NCBI RefSeq assembly: GCF_017654505.1 | Contig: NC_054538.1 | Span: forward strand, 48,461,489-48,525,488 | DNA: 64,000 nt | Source: Polyodon spathula | Taxonomy: Eukaryota > Chordata > Actinopteri > Acipenseriformes > Polyodontidae | Reading direction: 5' to 3' | Part shown: in pieces, positions 46,514-57,689 of the stretch | Layout: each line of letters starts with the position of its first letter | Numbering within the stretch: the stretch's first letter is position 1 | The notes under the pieces: model-generated | Told to the model about the DNA's origin: nothing | Database searches by the model: none | What the model saw: the letters and a program-made list of their open reading frames with translations, nothing else | Program-made: the position numbers and the translations under genes

Positions 46514-46758
46514 GGTTAGGTAGGTAGGTACGTAGGTAGGTAAGGTACATCTGGTAACAAGGAGTAGGTAGTAGGTCCAGGGTAGGTAGGTAGGTATATA
46601 GGTAGGTAGGTAGGTAGGTAGGTAGGTAGGTAGGTAGGTAGGTAGGTAGGTAGGTAGGTTAGGTAGGTAGGTAGGTAGGTAGGTAGGTAGGTAGGTAGGT
46701 AGGTAGGTAGGTAGGTAGGTAGGTAGGTAGGTAGGTAGGTCAGGTAGGTAGGTAGTCA
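46514..46758 (+). repeat. (GGTA)n microsatellite
   Basis: About 240 bases of GGTA units with interruptions between 46540 and 46600. It produces an artificial Leu-Pro-Thr-Tyr repeat frame on the minus strand. It abuts the end of Tc1 element B. Confidence 0.95.
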
Positions 46759-46764
46759 AAAGTA

Positions 46765-47950
46765 TTCACCCCCCCCCCCCCTTGGACTTTTCCACATTTT
46801 ATTGTGTTACAACATGGAATCAAAATTGATTGAATTAGGAGTTTTTGCCACTGCTCAACACAAAAAAAAGTCCATAATGTCAAAGTGAGAAATAAAATCT
46901 ACACATAGTTCTAAATTAATTACAGATACAAAACAGAAAATAATGGATTGCATAAGTATTCACCCCCTTGAGTCAATATTTGGTAGAGGCAACTTTTGGC
47001 AGCAATTACAGCCATGAGTCTGTTTGGATAAGTCTCTACCAGCTTTGCACATCTGGACACTGCAGTTTTTGCCCATTCTTCTTTGCAAAATTGCTCAAGC
47101 TCCATCAAGTTGGGTGGGGACCTTTGGGGAACAGCAATTTTCAACTCTTTCCATATATTCTCAATTGGATTGAGGTCCGGGCTTTGACTGGACCACTCCA
47201 GGACATTGACCTTTTTGTTTTTAAGCCACTCCAGTGTGGCTTTGGTTGTATGTTTGGGGTCATTGTCATGCTGGAAGATGAATCTTCTCCCAAGTCCCAG
47301 GTCTCTTGCAGACTTCAGTAGGTTCTCCTCCAGGATTTCTCTGTAATTTTTGCTGCATCCATTTTGCCCTCTATCTTCACAAGCTTTCCAGGCCCTGATG
47401 CAGAGAAGCATCCCAATAGCATGGTGCTGCCACCATCATGCTTCACGGTAGGGATGGTGTTCTCCGGATGATGTGCGGTGTTAGGCTTGCGCCAAACATA
47501 GCGCTTAGTGTTGAGGCCAAAAAGCTCTATTTTGGTCTCATCAGACCATAGAACCTTTTCCACTTGGTCTTAGTCTCCTACATGCCTTCTGGCAAACTCT
47601 AGCCGAGGCTTGATGTGAGTGACTTTTTCTCACTATCCCATAAAGGCCAGTTTTGTGAAGCACCTGGCCTATTATTGCTGTATGCAGTGTCTCTCAGCTC
47701 AGCCGTGTAAGACTGTAAGTCCTTTAGAGTTGCCATAGGCCTCTTTGTGGCCTCCCTGACTAGTGCCCTTCTCACCCGGATACTCAGTTTTTTGAGGACG
47801 GCCTGTTCTAAAAGATTGTGCCATATTCTCTCAATTTCTTAATAATGCACTTTACTGTGCTCCGGGGGATACTCAATGCCTTGGAAATATTCTTATATCC
47901 TACCCCTGATTGGTGCTTTTGAAGAACCTTATTCCGGATTTGCTTTGAAT
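46765..47950 (-). mobile_element. Tc1/mariner element B, truncated
   Basis: Starts with aaaagtattcaccccccccc (about 46754-46775), a typical Tc1-family end, and continues through a transposase to 47950, where the CR1 3' end begins. The far end of the element is not found after the CR1 copy, so it was lost. A C14 run lies near the terminus. Confidence 0.85.
46920..47945 (-). pseudogene. Tc1-type transposase (copy B)
   Basis: Catalytic domain in reverse: [16 protein letters not shown] (about 47560-47515; first Asp), [20 protein letters not shown] (about 47455-47400), [20 protein letters not shown] (about 47290-47230; second Asp), [18 protein letters not shown] (about 47190-47135; Glu). There are 34 residues between second Asp and Glu, the DD34E arrangement of Tc1. 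All three acidic residues survive. The N-terminal DNA-binding part (47945-47590) is frame-broken, and a frameshift near 47330 splits the catalytic domain. It would catalyse cut-and-paste transposition. It is better preserved than copy A and from a different subfamily. Confidence 0.9.
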
Positions 47951-48016
47951 GTTTAACAACATAAGAAAGTTTACAAACGGGAGGAGGCCATTTGGCCCAT
48001 CTTGCTCGTTTGGTTG

Positions 48017-50744
48017 TTAGTAGCTAATTGATCCCAGAATCTCATCAAGCAGCTTCTTGAAGGATCTCAGGGTGTCAGCTTCAACAACATTACTGGGGAG
48101 TTGATTCCAGACCCTCGCGATTCTCTGTGTAAAAAAGTGCCTCCTATTTTCTGTTCTGAATGCCCCTTTGTCTAATCTCCATTTGTGACCCCTGGTCTTT
48201 GTTTCTTTTTTCAGGCTAAAAAAGTCCCTTGGGTCGACACTGTCAATACCTTTTAGAATTTTGAATGCTTGAATTAGGTCGCCGTGTAGTCTTCTTTGTT
48301 CAAGACTGAACAGATTCAATTCTTTTAGCCTATCTGCATATGACATGCCTTTTAAACCCGGAATAATTCTGGTCGCTCTTCTTTGCACTCTTTCTAGAGC
48401 AGCAATATCTTTTTTTATAGCGAGGTGACCAGAACTGCACACAATATTCAAGATGAGATCTTAATAGTGCATTGTACAGTTTTAACATTACTTCCCTTGA
48501 TTTAAATTCAAGACTTTTCACAATGTATCCAAGTATCTTGTTGGCCTTTTTTATAGCTTCCCCACATTGTCTAGATGAAGACATTTCTGAGTTAACAAAA
48601 ACTCCTAGGTCTTTTTCATAGATTCCTTCTCCAATTTCAGTATCTCCCATATGATATTTATAATGTACATTTTTATTTCCTGAGTGCAGTACCTTACACT
48701 TTTCTCTATTAAATGTCATTTGCAATGTGTCTGCCCAGTTCTGAATCTTGTCTAGATCATTTTGAATGACCTTTGCTGCTGCAACAGTGTTTGCCACTCC
48801 TCCTATTTTTGTGTTGTCTGCAAATTTAACAAGTTTTCTTACTATACCAGAATCTAAATCATTAATGTAGATTAGTAATAGCAGAGGACCTAATACTGAT
48901 CCCTATGGTATACCACTGGTTACCACACACCATTCTGAGGTTTTTCTTCTAATCAGTACTTTCCGTTTTCTACATGTTAACCACTCCCTAATCCATGTAC
49001 ATGTGTTTCCTTGAATCCCTACTGCGTTCAGTTTGAGAATTAATCTTTTGTGCTGGACTTTGTCAAAAGCTTTCTGGAAATCTAAATAAACCATGTCATA
49101 TGCTTTGCAATTATCCATTGTCAATGTTGCAAGTTAGTTAGACACGATCTCCCTTTCCTAAAACCATGTTGACTGTCTCCCAGGACCCTGTTACCATATA
49201 GGTAATTTTCCATTTTGGATCTTATTATAGTTTCCATAAGTTTGCATATAATAGAAGTCAGGCTTACTGGTCTGTAGTTACCTGGTTCAGTTTTGTTTCC
49301 CTTTTTGTGGATCGGTATTACGTTTGCAATTTTCCAGTCTGTCGGTACCACCGCTGTGTCAAGAGACTGCTGCATGATCTTGGTTAGCGGTTTGTAAATT
49401 ACTTCTTTCATTTCTTTGAGTACTATTGGGAGGATCTCATCAGGCCCAGGGGATTTGTTTATTTTAAGCGCTCCTAGTCCTTTTAACACTTCTGCCTCAG
49501 TTATGCTAAAGTTATTTAAAACTGGATAGGAACTGGATGACATGTGGGGCATGTTGTCAGTATCTTCCTTTGTAAAAACTTGTGAAAAGTAATAATTTAA
49601 TATATTTGCTATTTTTTTTCTTCATCTACAATTTTGCCATTTGTATCTCTTAAACATTTAATCTCCTCTTTGAATGTTCTCTTGCTGTTGTAATATTGGA
49701 AAAATATTTTGGAATTGGTTTTAGCTCCCTTAGCAATGTTCATTTCTATTTCTCTCTTGGTCTTTCTAACTTCCTTTTTGACTTGCGTTTGCAGTTCTGT
49801 GTACTCTTTCTGCGTACTTTCTTTTTGGTCCTTTTTTAATGCTCTGTAAAGTGCCTTTTTTCGCTGAATATTTTTTTTAATTGATCTATTAAACCATTTT
49901 GGCAATTTAGTTTTACATTTAGATTTGTCTACTTTAGGGATGTAATTGTTTTGCGCCTCTAGTACTACATTTTTGAAGAACAACCATCCTCCTTCTGTGG
50001 GTGTTTTCTCTATTTTACTCCAGTCTACTTCTGTTAGTCTCTGTTTCATACCTTCATAGTTTGCTTTTCTAAAATTTTAAACCTTAGCTTTAGTCATTAC
50101 TTTTGGGGTTTTAAAAAAAACACTTCAAATGAGACCATGTTGTGGTCTGAGTTTGCCAGTGGTTCTCTGACCTCTGTTTTAGTTATTCTGTCTTCGTTAT
50201 TTGAAAAGACTAAATCAAGGCATGCCTCCCCTCTAGTGGGTGCCTTCACAAATTGTGTTAGGAAGCAGTCATTTGTCATTTCCACCATTTTAATTTCATC
50301 CTTCGTGCTACCCACCGGGTTTTCCCATTTTATATGGGGGAAGTTGAAATCCCCCATTAGTATGGCTTCTCCTTTGCTACACGCATTTCTAATGTCATTG
50401 TATAACAGATTATTTTGCTCACCGTCTGAATCTGGCGGTCTATAGCATGCTTCTATTATTATGCCCTTTGAATTTTTGTCCGTTATTCTGACCCATATTG
50501 ATTCGGCTTTATTTTCTTTGTCCAGGTTTAACACCTGGGCTTCAAGACTGTTTCTTATGTATAGCGCTACTTCTCCTCCTCTTTTGTCCTGCCTGTCTTT
50601 CCTATACAGTGTATACCCACAGATATTATATTCGTCCCCATCACTCTCAGACAACCACGTTTCTGTAACACCTATCACATCGTAGTTATTTGTTAGTGCA
50701 GTAGCTTCAAGTTCTAGAATTTTTGTTTCTGATACTTCTAGCAT
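48017..50744 (-). pseudogene. CR1-type LINE ORF2: endonuclease and reverse transcriptase
   Basis: Endonuclease (50744-50097): VIGVTETWLSESDGDEY (catalytic Glu), GGEVALYIRN, ACYRPPDSDGEQN, ILMGDFNFPHIKW (Asp/Asn), CLDLVFSN and LANSDHNMVSFE (Asp-His), all intact. A basic linker follows (50049-49609). RT: INKSPGPDEILPIVLKEM, SQHGFRKGRSCLTNLQ, a 19-base deletion, YLDFQKAFDKVQH (motif A), a TAG stop in place of Gln at GIP-GSVLGPLL (about 48905), and FADNTK where FADDTK is expected (AAC codon at 48815-48813). The C-terminus has YCVQFWSPRYKK and RRHFFTQRIARVWNQLPSN. The endonuclease is the best preserved protein domain in the window. Confidence 0.9.
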
Positions 50745-50879
50745 TTAGATAAATACATTTAATGGTTGTCTTACCTGAGTTGTTCTTGTTTTGATGCGGT
50801 CTCCCTTCTGTTTTTTTTTGTTGATTTTCTCCCCTCTTCCTTTCTAGTTTAAATGCTTCTGAACCTGTTCGAGTGTCTT

Positions 50880-51745
50880 TTCTCCAAGTAGACTGGTTCC
50901 CTTGTTATTTAAGTGCAGTCCATCCCGTCTATACAGATAGTCCTTGTTGTAGAATGTGGTCCAATGATCAAGATAAGTGAAGCCTTCCCGTTCCCAGCTG
51001 TCCATATGGTCCTTTGCAAGGTGCCGGTAGTATACCAGAAAATACCACAGTTTTGGTTTTCTCTTTTAATTTCCTTCTTAGCTCTCTGAATTTGTTTTGC
51101 AGGGATTTTGGTCTGTCTCTTCCAATGTTGTTTGTACCGATGTGGACGACTACTACCGGGTCGTCTCCTGTTCTTTCTAGGAGCCTGTCCACGTTCTCGG
51201 TGATGTGCTTGACAGAGGCTCCCGGAAGGCAGCACACTGTTGTAGTAAGGGGGTCTAAACTGCTAATTGAATTTGCTGTGTTTCTCAATATGGAGTCCCC
51301 AGCAATCATGACCTCCCTTTTTGCTGTCTGGTCACCACCGTCAATAGGGTCCTGGATGTTGTTCCTTTCTCTCTCGTTGGTTTTGCTCATCAAAATTTTG
51401 AAGTGACTCAAATTTGTTGGTTGTTTTGATTTCTGGTGGTTGTGTTTGACGAAGTTTCTTTTTTTCCCTGCTTCTGCCTACCTGAACCCAGCTGTTCTGA
51501 CCTTCTATCTCCCTGGTGGCTTTCAGTCTGTTAGGGGTGATGCAGACTTCCATGAATTGTGGGTGTGCCAGTTCCTCAAGATCCTGTTGCTGTCGCACTT
51601 CTTCCAGCTTCATTTCTAGCATACTTACTAGTTTATGCAAGTCCTGGATCACTCGGCACTTTACGCACACTTGGTTTAGCTCTGCTGGGTTTTCTCGGAT
51701 TTCCCACATCATGCAGGTGTCACAGAGTACTGGCTTGAAGACCAT
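50880..51745 (-). pseudogene. CR1-type LINE ORF1: zinc-finger-like cysteines, coiled coil, SGNH esterase
   Basis: Codons from 51745: a Cys pair CDTC and a second pair CVKC (residues about 8-33), then a coiled-coil-like stretch LHKLVSMLEMKLEEVRQQQ. A second frame from 51411 gives the esterase: VMIAGDSILRNTANS (the serine of the GDS block), CCLPGASVKHI (Gly block), VVVHIGTNNIGRD (Asn block), ending after KTVVFSGILPAP. A third frame supplies RRDGLHLN (about 50945-50920), the DxxH block. All four blocks of an SGNH hydrolase are therefore visible. CR1 ORF1 proteins are known to carry such an esterase, probably acting with RNA/lipid binding during retrotransposition. Two frameshifts break it. Confidence 0.85.
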
Positions 51746-51759
51746 GTTGACATTTTTTT

Positions 51760-52300
51760 TTTTTTTTGAAGTTTAGTTTCTTCTGCAACCTGCTTTCAAA
51801 CTGCTTCTAAACTGCTCTGCACTTTTCCACGCCTGTACTTCTCCACTCTCTATCGCTGGGAAGACTGCCTCGTTATTAGCTGCGTTGTTCTGCTGTGCTG
51901 TTGACTCCTCCCCTTGCCCGTGTCTCAGAATGGCGCTGAATTTGAATCAGTTGCTCTGAGTTTCAGCTTGTTTGTTATCAGAAAAACACACGCTTCTGTG
52001 TTTCCCCAATGTCTTCTGTTTTCTGATTAAAGCAATTCAAGATGCAATTTCTCCTTTCTGCTTCTAAACTGCTCTGTACTTTTCCACGCCTGTACTTCTC
52101 CCACGCTGTCGCTTCCACTCGCTGTCGCTGGGAAGACTGCCTCGTTATACCTTCCTTCTTTTGCTGTCTCCCACAAAGAAATCCCTATGGTCATGGGCAC
52201 ATTCTTCTGGGGTTTTTGTGTGTTGGCATTTTCATATATTTTGCCACAATTCTGTTTTAAATCCTTTGCATCTTAACTGTAATACAGCTTTAAATCCCGC
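51760..52300 (-). promoter_or_regulatory. CR1 5' region with tandem direct repeat
   Basis: ctgcttctaaactgctctg starts at 51801 and again at 52058, a spacing of 257 bases. Similarity extends through acttttccacgcctgtactt and cgctgggaagactgcctcgt. LINE promoters are often built from tandem 5' monomers, so this is a plausible internal promoter. Activity is inferred only. Confidence 0.6.
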
Positions 52301-53585
52301 TAACAAGCCTCAATTCCTGATTATATTCTCGTTTTAAATCTCGCAAGTCTAATAGAAATATAGGAATTTACTGTCACTTAGTAGTTTGGGTGGGTTTAAA
52401 GTATTCAGAACAAATCAGTGATAGATAAAAGTAAGGAAGGTGGGACATTGCCCAGCAGAACCGGCAAATGTATTTATTCTTTTGTGTGTAGTAGGTTTTA
52501 TTTTTTAATGGGAAAAGGGTAAAGTCAATGTGAAATGATTAACCATTTCCATATTTAACATTAAATATTGTACAATATTTATCGAGATTACTCATGACTT
52601 CAGGGTAATGTTGCATTTTACCACCTAAAAATCCATTTTGCTCTTCATTAAACTTCACTAAAGTTATAACTTTGTTTTAAGTGATTCTATAAATGTAATG
52701 TTAAACTGCAGTCAGTGTGATTTTACTCCAGTATGCCAGTTAATTGTACTGCAGTGGGAGTTAAACTGCATCCACACTGGACAGAGCAACGTGAGTGAAG
52801 TCACAGAATGTCAGACGCAACCTGGAAATATATACATGACCCTGCCTATGCATTCCCATAGGACATACTAGAGATGGGCTGTCCCATTACAAAACAACAG
52901 GTCTCGTTTTGATAAAGGTTTACCACCCAGTCAACTCCCTTGTAAAATAAAGGTTGGACTTGTAAAATGTATAGATCGTAGGGTTATTGAACATCCCTAT
53001 CCAACAGTTTTATTGTTACCATTATTAGTAGTAGTAATTGTAAAGGATATGGTTTTGTCACTGTAAAATTAGTCAGAAATCACGGAATAGTCATGGTAAA
53101 AATGTACAGAATCACGGAATGGTTGCGGCAACAAAAAGATTTTTAACAAAGTGTTACAGTGTAACATTTACACAAAACAATGTTAATGCAATAGTTTTCG
53201 TTTCCTAGTCAAAGTAAACGATGTTGAAATTGTATATGCATATTGTGCAATCATTTTTCGAACAAATAACGAAAAACTATATATAAATAATAACTGATTC
53301 TTTTTAGTAAAGTTCCTTTTACAAACTGTGGCAATTTTGGTGTAACAAGTTATACATAGACAGATTTGTTATTTTTTTTATACAGCGTCTGTTGTCCCCA
53401 AGCACATTTTCATATGATGAGAAGCAGCGTTTGACGTCCACTTTCTTGACTGGTACTGCTAAGCATCACAGGGCAACTGCTGACAGAGCTGGGAATCTGG
53501 CTGTTGGAAAACATGGATCGAGAATTGATTAGCAGTTTGCTACGCATGTGGACTGGCAGAGCTATACTGGTGTTCTTTTCTTAAA
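52301..53585. other. Unassigned AT-rich DNA
   Basis: Non-coding with no recognisable repeat. Confidence 0.5.
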
Positions 53586-53589
53586 AGAA

Positions 53590-54115
53590 ACTAATATTGC
53601 AGATAGCAGACTGTTTGGTTCAAATTGCATGTACTGCTAACCATTGATAGAGACTTTGCGTCTACAAGCTCTTGCCCAACATTGACTGCAAGCTAATGAG
53701 ATAACAATGCTGTGGACTAGAAGGGAACAGGCTCTAAAGACTTCAGAGAGATCGAAAGAGTAATGCCACTAGGATCTAAGGGGGTTGCAAGAAGATAACA
53801 AAAGGCAGACGTATGGACCTTTTGTCTCCAGGAGTGTGAAGAATGCACTGAGTTCAGAGGTTGTCACACTAGCCTACACACACAGACACACACACATTAA
53901 ATAAATTAAATTACCTTTGCAATTGGTTAAGTGTCAGAGAAAGAGGAGGTGGACCATCTATACATAAGGGTATTTAATGTCATGCAAACATTGGAATGAT
54001 GAGTATTCTGTTTGTCCTGTACCTGGGACCAGACTCCCTGCATATTTCAATAAACCTGGCATCTGATTGAAGAAAAGGACTCCATTTTCTTGAATCTACT
54101 TAACCACCATCATTT
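53590..54115 (+). mobile_element. Possible solo LTR of an LTR retroelement
   Basis: A TATA-like gggtatttaatg (about 53968) is followed about 75 bases later by a poly(A) signal in ttcaataaacctggc (about 54047) and a short U5-like tail ending near 54115. This U3-R-U5 layout is typical of retroviral-type LTRs. No internal genes or second LTR are present. Confidence 0.4.
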
Positions 54116-55545
54116 TTTTAAGTTACTTCACTGGCCATCATGCTTCTCCAGAATTGGAAAATGTCCTTGTTTATCAATTCTAAGCCCGATATTCTCTCTA
54201 TGCTGGAGTGTTGTCTTCAAACAGTCGTATATTTTCAAATATAGTGGTCTCACAAATGTCAAGGTGTTTTTCTTGATTTGGCTCAAATACACGGCATGCA
54301 TCGAAGAAAGTGGCAGCAGGTTGGCGAAAGCGGTAGGTTGAGTCATTGTCCATGTGTGACTATTTCTTTTGAGCTTTCCAAGAGCGCTGTTTTTGCTGTT
54401 GGGTGTTGGCAAGTTTCAGAGCAGTTCTCTGCCCACAACGCAAGATCACACAGGTCACTATTGACTTGATCAGAACGAACTGAGTGTTTTTAAGCTGTAA
54501 GCATATTCATGATATTCATGATATATTCAGGGTGCAAACTCTTTGAGCCTGGATTTCTTCAATAACTGCTGCGGATTGGCAAAGATCAACAATTTATTGA
54601 ACTACTGCTAAGACCAGTCTTCTCCGTAAAAAATGTAATGTAATCCTCAGTGTGTATAATATGATAGAGTTGCGTTGAACCAGCTGTTCCATCTGGTTAT
54701 AACGGGGGTTGGGGGGATGGAAGGACTTCCTTCTTTCCGTTAGAAACATGCGGAACCAGGCTTTTCTGGCAGAGCAGGCAGTGAAAGCACGTTTTACATC
54801 CACAACTAATTTACTTTCAAAAGTACTTTTCTCCACAGATCGTCCACAAGGTTAAGCAAATGTGCCAAGCATGTAAGGAATAGAGCATTTAAAAACCAGA
54901 GGTTTCAAACCTTGATCCCAAGCTTTCCCCATGTATGAGGCCTTATCTGTCACAAACGCTGTAATGCGATCAAATGGTATTGCACATTTTTCAACATCCT
55001 GTTTTTTGCTTTGCTGACCTGTTTTAAAACTTAACTGCTCCCAAAACTTCACAATGTAACAAAAAAAGATCCAACTTGTGTTCACCTGCGTCAGAAGTGC
55101 CTGCATCATCACTGCTTGTTGGGACGGGGATGGCAAGAATGTTACACACATACCTGTCTCCAGCATCGCTAGTTTCATCTGCCACAGTGCTAATTCCTAC
55201 AGAACTGCAACATTCTTCAATGTGACAGTCAAACACTTTGAGTAGGTAAAACATTCTAAGTTGATTTGCACCTGGGATAACACCTTCCTTTTTAAAAACC
55301 CTCTAGTTTTGGAGTGTCGAGGGTATGCAGGGGTGTATTTGCAGCAGAGAAGGCTTCTGTTAATTTGAACACTTAATTTCTCCTCTAAAGCTTCTCCTCG
55401 GTCTTTGTATTAAACAGCTCTGTAACCGTTTTAGATGTCTATTTTCATGCACTTTTAATACCTCTTGTTTGCCCTTATGAGTTGCACTTTCAAGATACTT
55501 ATCACAGCTAGCCTTTGTAGTAAAATCAGCAGGAACATGGCCCCA
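54090..55545 (-). pseudogene. hAT-superfamily transposase relic
   Basis: In reverse: PADFTTKASCDKYLESATHK (about 55535-55475), a Cys/His zinc-finger-like N-terminal part. Then CCSSVGISTVADETSDAGDR (about 55205-55150), holding the first acidic position of the hAT catalytic core, and HKLDLFLLHCEV. RITAFVTDKASYMGKAWDQG (about 54975-54915) has the second aspartate in VTDKASYM. FTACSARKAWFRMFL (about 54790-54745) is the insertion-domain start, and a further minus frame at 54412-54128 may be the C-terminal part. Several frameshifts and stops. A BED/CGGBP1-like relationship is possible from the N-terminus. Cut-and-paste transposase in life, now inactive. Confidence 0.65.
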
Positions 55546-57655
55546 CATTCAAAGAGACCTTCCCCGGTGATCTTGTGCTTCCTGATTTTGTGAATTGTTA
55601 GTTTAGCAAGAGCCAGGAGCAGATTCACCAGGAGGTCTCTTCTTGGTGGAGCCACGAACAGGGTGCCCAAAAATTAACAGGGTTGGAGAAAAATGCAGCC
55701 AGAACTGCAGCAGGAGGTTATTCAGTAGCAAGAAGAATGGCTGCAGTCTGGCGCAGAAAAAAAGTGAAAAAGCAACTGCAGAAAGGGCATGTGGTGTCCG
55801 AGTCGGTAAAGTTATGCAGGATCTCTTCTCGCGCAAATGCTCCGTGCAACACCATTTATCCCAGCTCCTCTAGGGACCAGCGGGGAGTACAGGGCCTCCC
55901 ACTGGGAACTCTCACCCTCCGGGGGTTGGAGGTGCTCCTGCCAAGTGGTGTCTCGGTGGGAGACAAGGGCAAGGAAATGGAGGGTGTGGAGCACCATCGT
56001 GTATAAGGTTCTCATTGATGATCGGAGGGGGGTTAAGGAAAACTGCAAGATCCTGCTCATATTGTTCTCGAGGGGAGTCAGCGAGGGGTCCTGTGCCTTT
56101 TGTTCGATCAGTGGGACTGGGGAGCTGGGGGTAGGGAAGGAAGTTAGTTCTCTGGTCCCGAGGACCCCCTCAAGATACCTGACGGAGTCTGGGTGCAATG
56201 CTGCTTTGCACACCTGGATCGCTCGACAGACCGCCCTGACAACCAGCGACTAGGGAGTCAGCATTGGCGATCCAGGAGATCCCAGAATCTGGTCACTTAG
56301 GCCGAGATCAACAGTTTCAGCACCGTGGGAGATTCCAACGCCTGCTAGGCTAGATGGGGTTGTGCAGCAGGGGCTCCAGAAGGAATTCCTCCCCATCGGT
56401 TGGAACGGCATCTTGGCCAACGGAAAACATGCTCCGGGTCTTGAGGAGGTCGTGGTAAAAGACAGGCAGCTCGGGGAAACGGATTCCACGGAGTTCGATC
56501 CAGAACAGCTGCCGATCATAGCTCAGGTCGTGCAACTGCCGCAGGAGGAGGGAGCACACCAACTGCCACAGGAGGAGAGCGCATGCCACTGTGGGGCCGG
56601 GTCTGCGTACAGGTATCTCTGCTTGGTCTCTAGGCGGAAGGTGTCCACTTGGATCTTGATGCACAACAACCCTTGCCCTCCCTCTGCTTCCTCTGGACCC
56701 TGGCCACAAACTCGGAGAGAGGGCTCAGGTCGGCGAGTCTGTGCCAGAGCATCGACATCACCAGCTGGTTGATGAGCAGAGCCCTTCCCCTGAAAGAAAG
56801 CAGTTTCAGGAGACTCAACCACAACCTCAGTCTCATAACCTAGTCCTTCAACTCCACCCAGTTGGCTGTGACCGAGGTCTCCATGGGGCTTAGGTGTACC
56901 ACTGACAGCTCCGCATCCTCTCCAGATAAACTGGATTGGAGGCCACTAGAATCACGTCATTGGCATAAGCCGACAGGAACACACTCTTATCCGGCACGCG
57001 AGGCACCAGACACGATCTGCCAGCACGGACTTGAGCCTCAGGGAGTCTGCCTTGGCCATGATTTTGTAGTCCATGCACAGCAGCGAGACTGGGCACCAGT
57101 TTTTAAGGCAGTGCAGATCCCCTTTCTTGGGCAACAGCGTGATCAGCGCCCGCCTCATAGAAAGGGGCTCTTTCTGGTCTCATAGGCTTCCGTCGGGTCC
57201 CATGCAAAGGCAGGCCCCAGCAAGTCCCAAAACTTTTTGAAGAACTCCACGATCAGACCGGCGATTTGTTGTAAGGCATTGGGCGTCGGCCAGGGTCAGT
57301 TGGCCCTCGAACTCATCCATGACTCCCTTGCCGACCAGTGGGAAGCCCATCTCACAGAACCCTGCACGCGTCGGAGTCAACTGGATCCGGAGACAAGAGG
57401 GCAAAGTAGAAGGCCCAGGCCCTCTCATTCACCCTCTCCAGATCTGTCCGAAGGGAGCCATCTCCCGAACTAACTGGACACATGAGTGCACAAATGCCCC
57501 CCGTGACTGCTGGAGCTGCAGGTCCCGCAAGATGCTCTTAATTTCTTTGTACACGCTTTGCTTGAGTTGGTCCCCGCGAGCCAGGCAGCTCTCCAGTTCG
57601 AGCAGCTCCCTTACTAGCCACTCGATCATTAGAGGGAGCGTCAGTTTTTAGCTCT
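55480..57655 (-). pseudogene. Tx1-type LINE ORF2 (RT and C-terminal region), internally deleted
   Basis: In reverse from 57655: a helical linker ELLELESCLARGDQLKQSVY (about 57607-57548), then FPLVGKGVMDEFEGQLTLAD (about 57350-57285), ALITLLPKKGDLHCLKNWCP (about 57150-57090) followed by VSLLCMDYKIMAK. The frame then jumps to VFLSAYANDVILVASN (about 56985-56940), the catalytic YADD box reading YAND. The palm between these is deleted near 57000. C-terminal phrases: FRGRALLINQLVMSMLWHRL, LPVFYHDLLKTRSMFSVGQD, LLEPLLHNP, LYTMVLHTLHFLALVSHRDT (about 56025-55965) and LLVNLLLALAKLTIHKIRKH (about 55630-55572). This order fits the Tx1 group of L1-like LINEs. One aspartate of the RT site is lost and frames shift repeatedly. 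It is notably GC-rich compared with its neighbours. Confidence 0.8.
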
Positions 57656-57689
57656 TTAGATCTGCGTTCAGGTTGCTGGCAGGTGGCCA

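Larger units (their letters stand above)
47957..52300 (-). mobile_element. CR1-type LINE, near full length
   Basis: Minus strand: 5' region with a tandem duplication (52300-51760), ORF1 (51745 to about 50880), ORF2 (50744-48017), and 3' end aacataagaaagtttacaaa (about 47959). It shares its 3' half with the plus-strand copy at 26.7 kb. It is inserted against Tc1 element B. Stops, two short deletions and an altered RT site show it is dead. Confidence 0.9.

Noticed and set aside
46514..46758. CRISPR-like array
   Set aside because: The repeats are a 4-base microsatellite without unique spacers, and the genome is eukaryotic.
46511..46759. Minus-strand frame of Leu-Pro-Thr-Tyr repeats
   Set aside because: It is a translation of the GGTA microsatellite and has no start context or flanking coding signal.
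52360..52500. Missing right end of Tc1 element B after the CR1 copy
   Set aside because: I looked for the Tc1 continuation beyond the CR1 5' end, expected if CR1 had inserted into it, and found no matching text.
55837..56772. Plus-strand frames of about 136 codons
   Set aside because: They are shadows of the GC-rich Tx1-type LINE coded on the minus strand.
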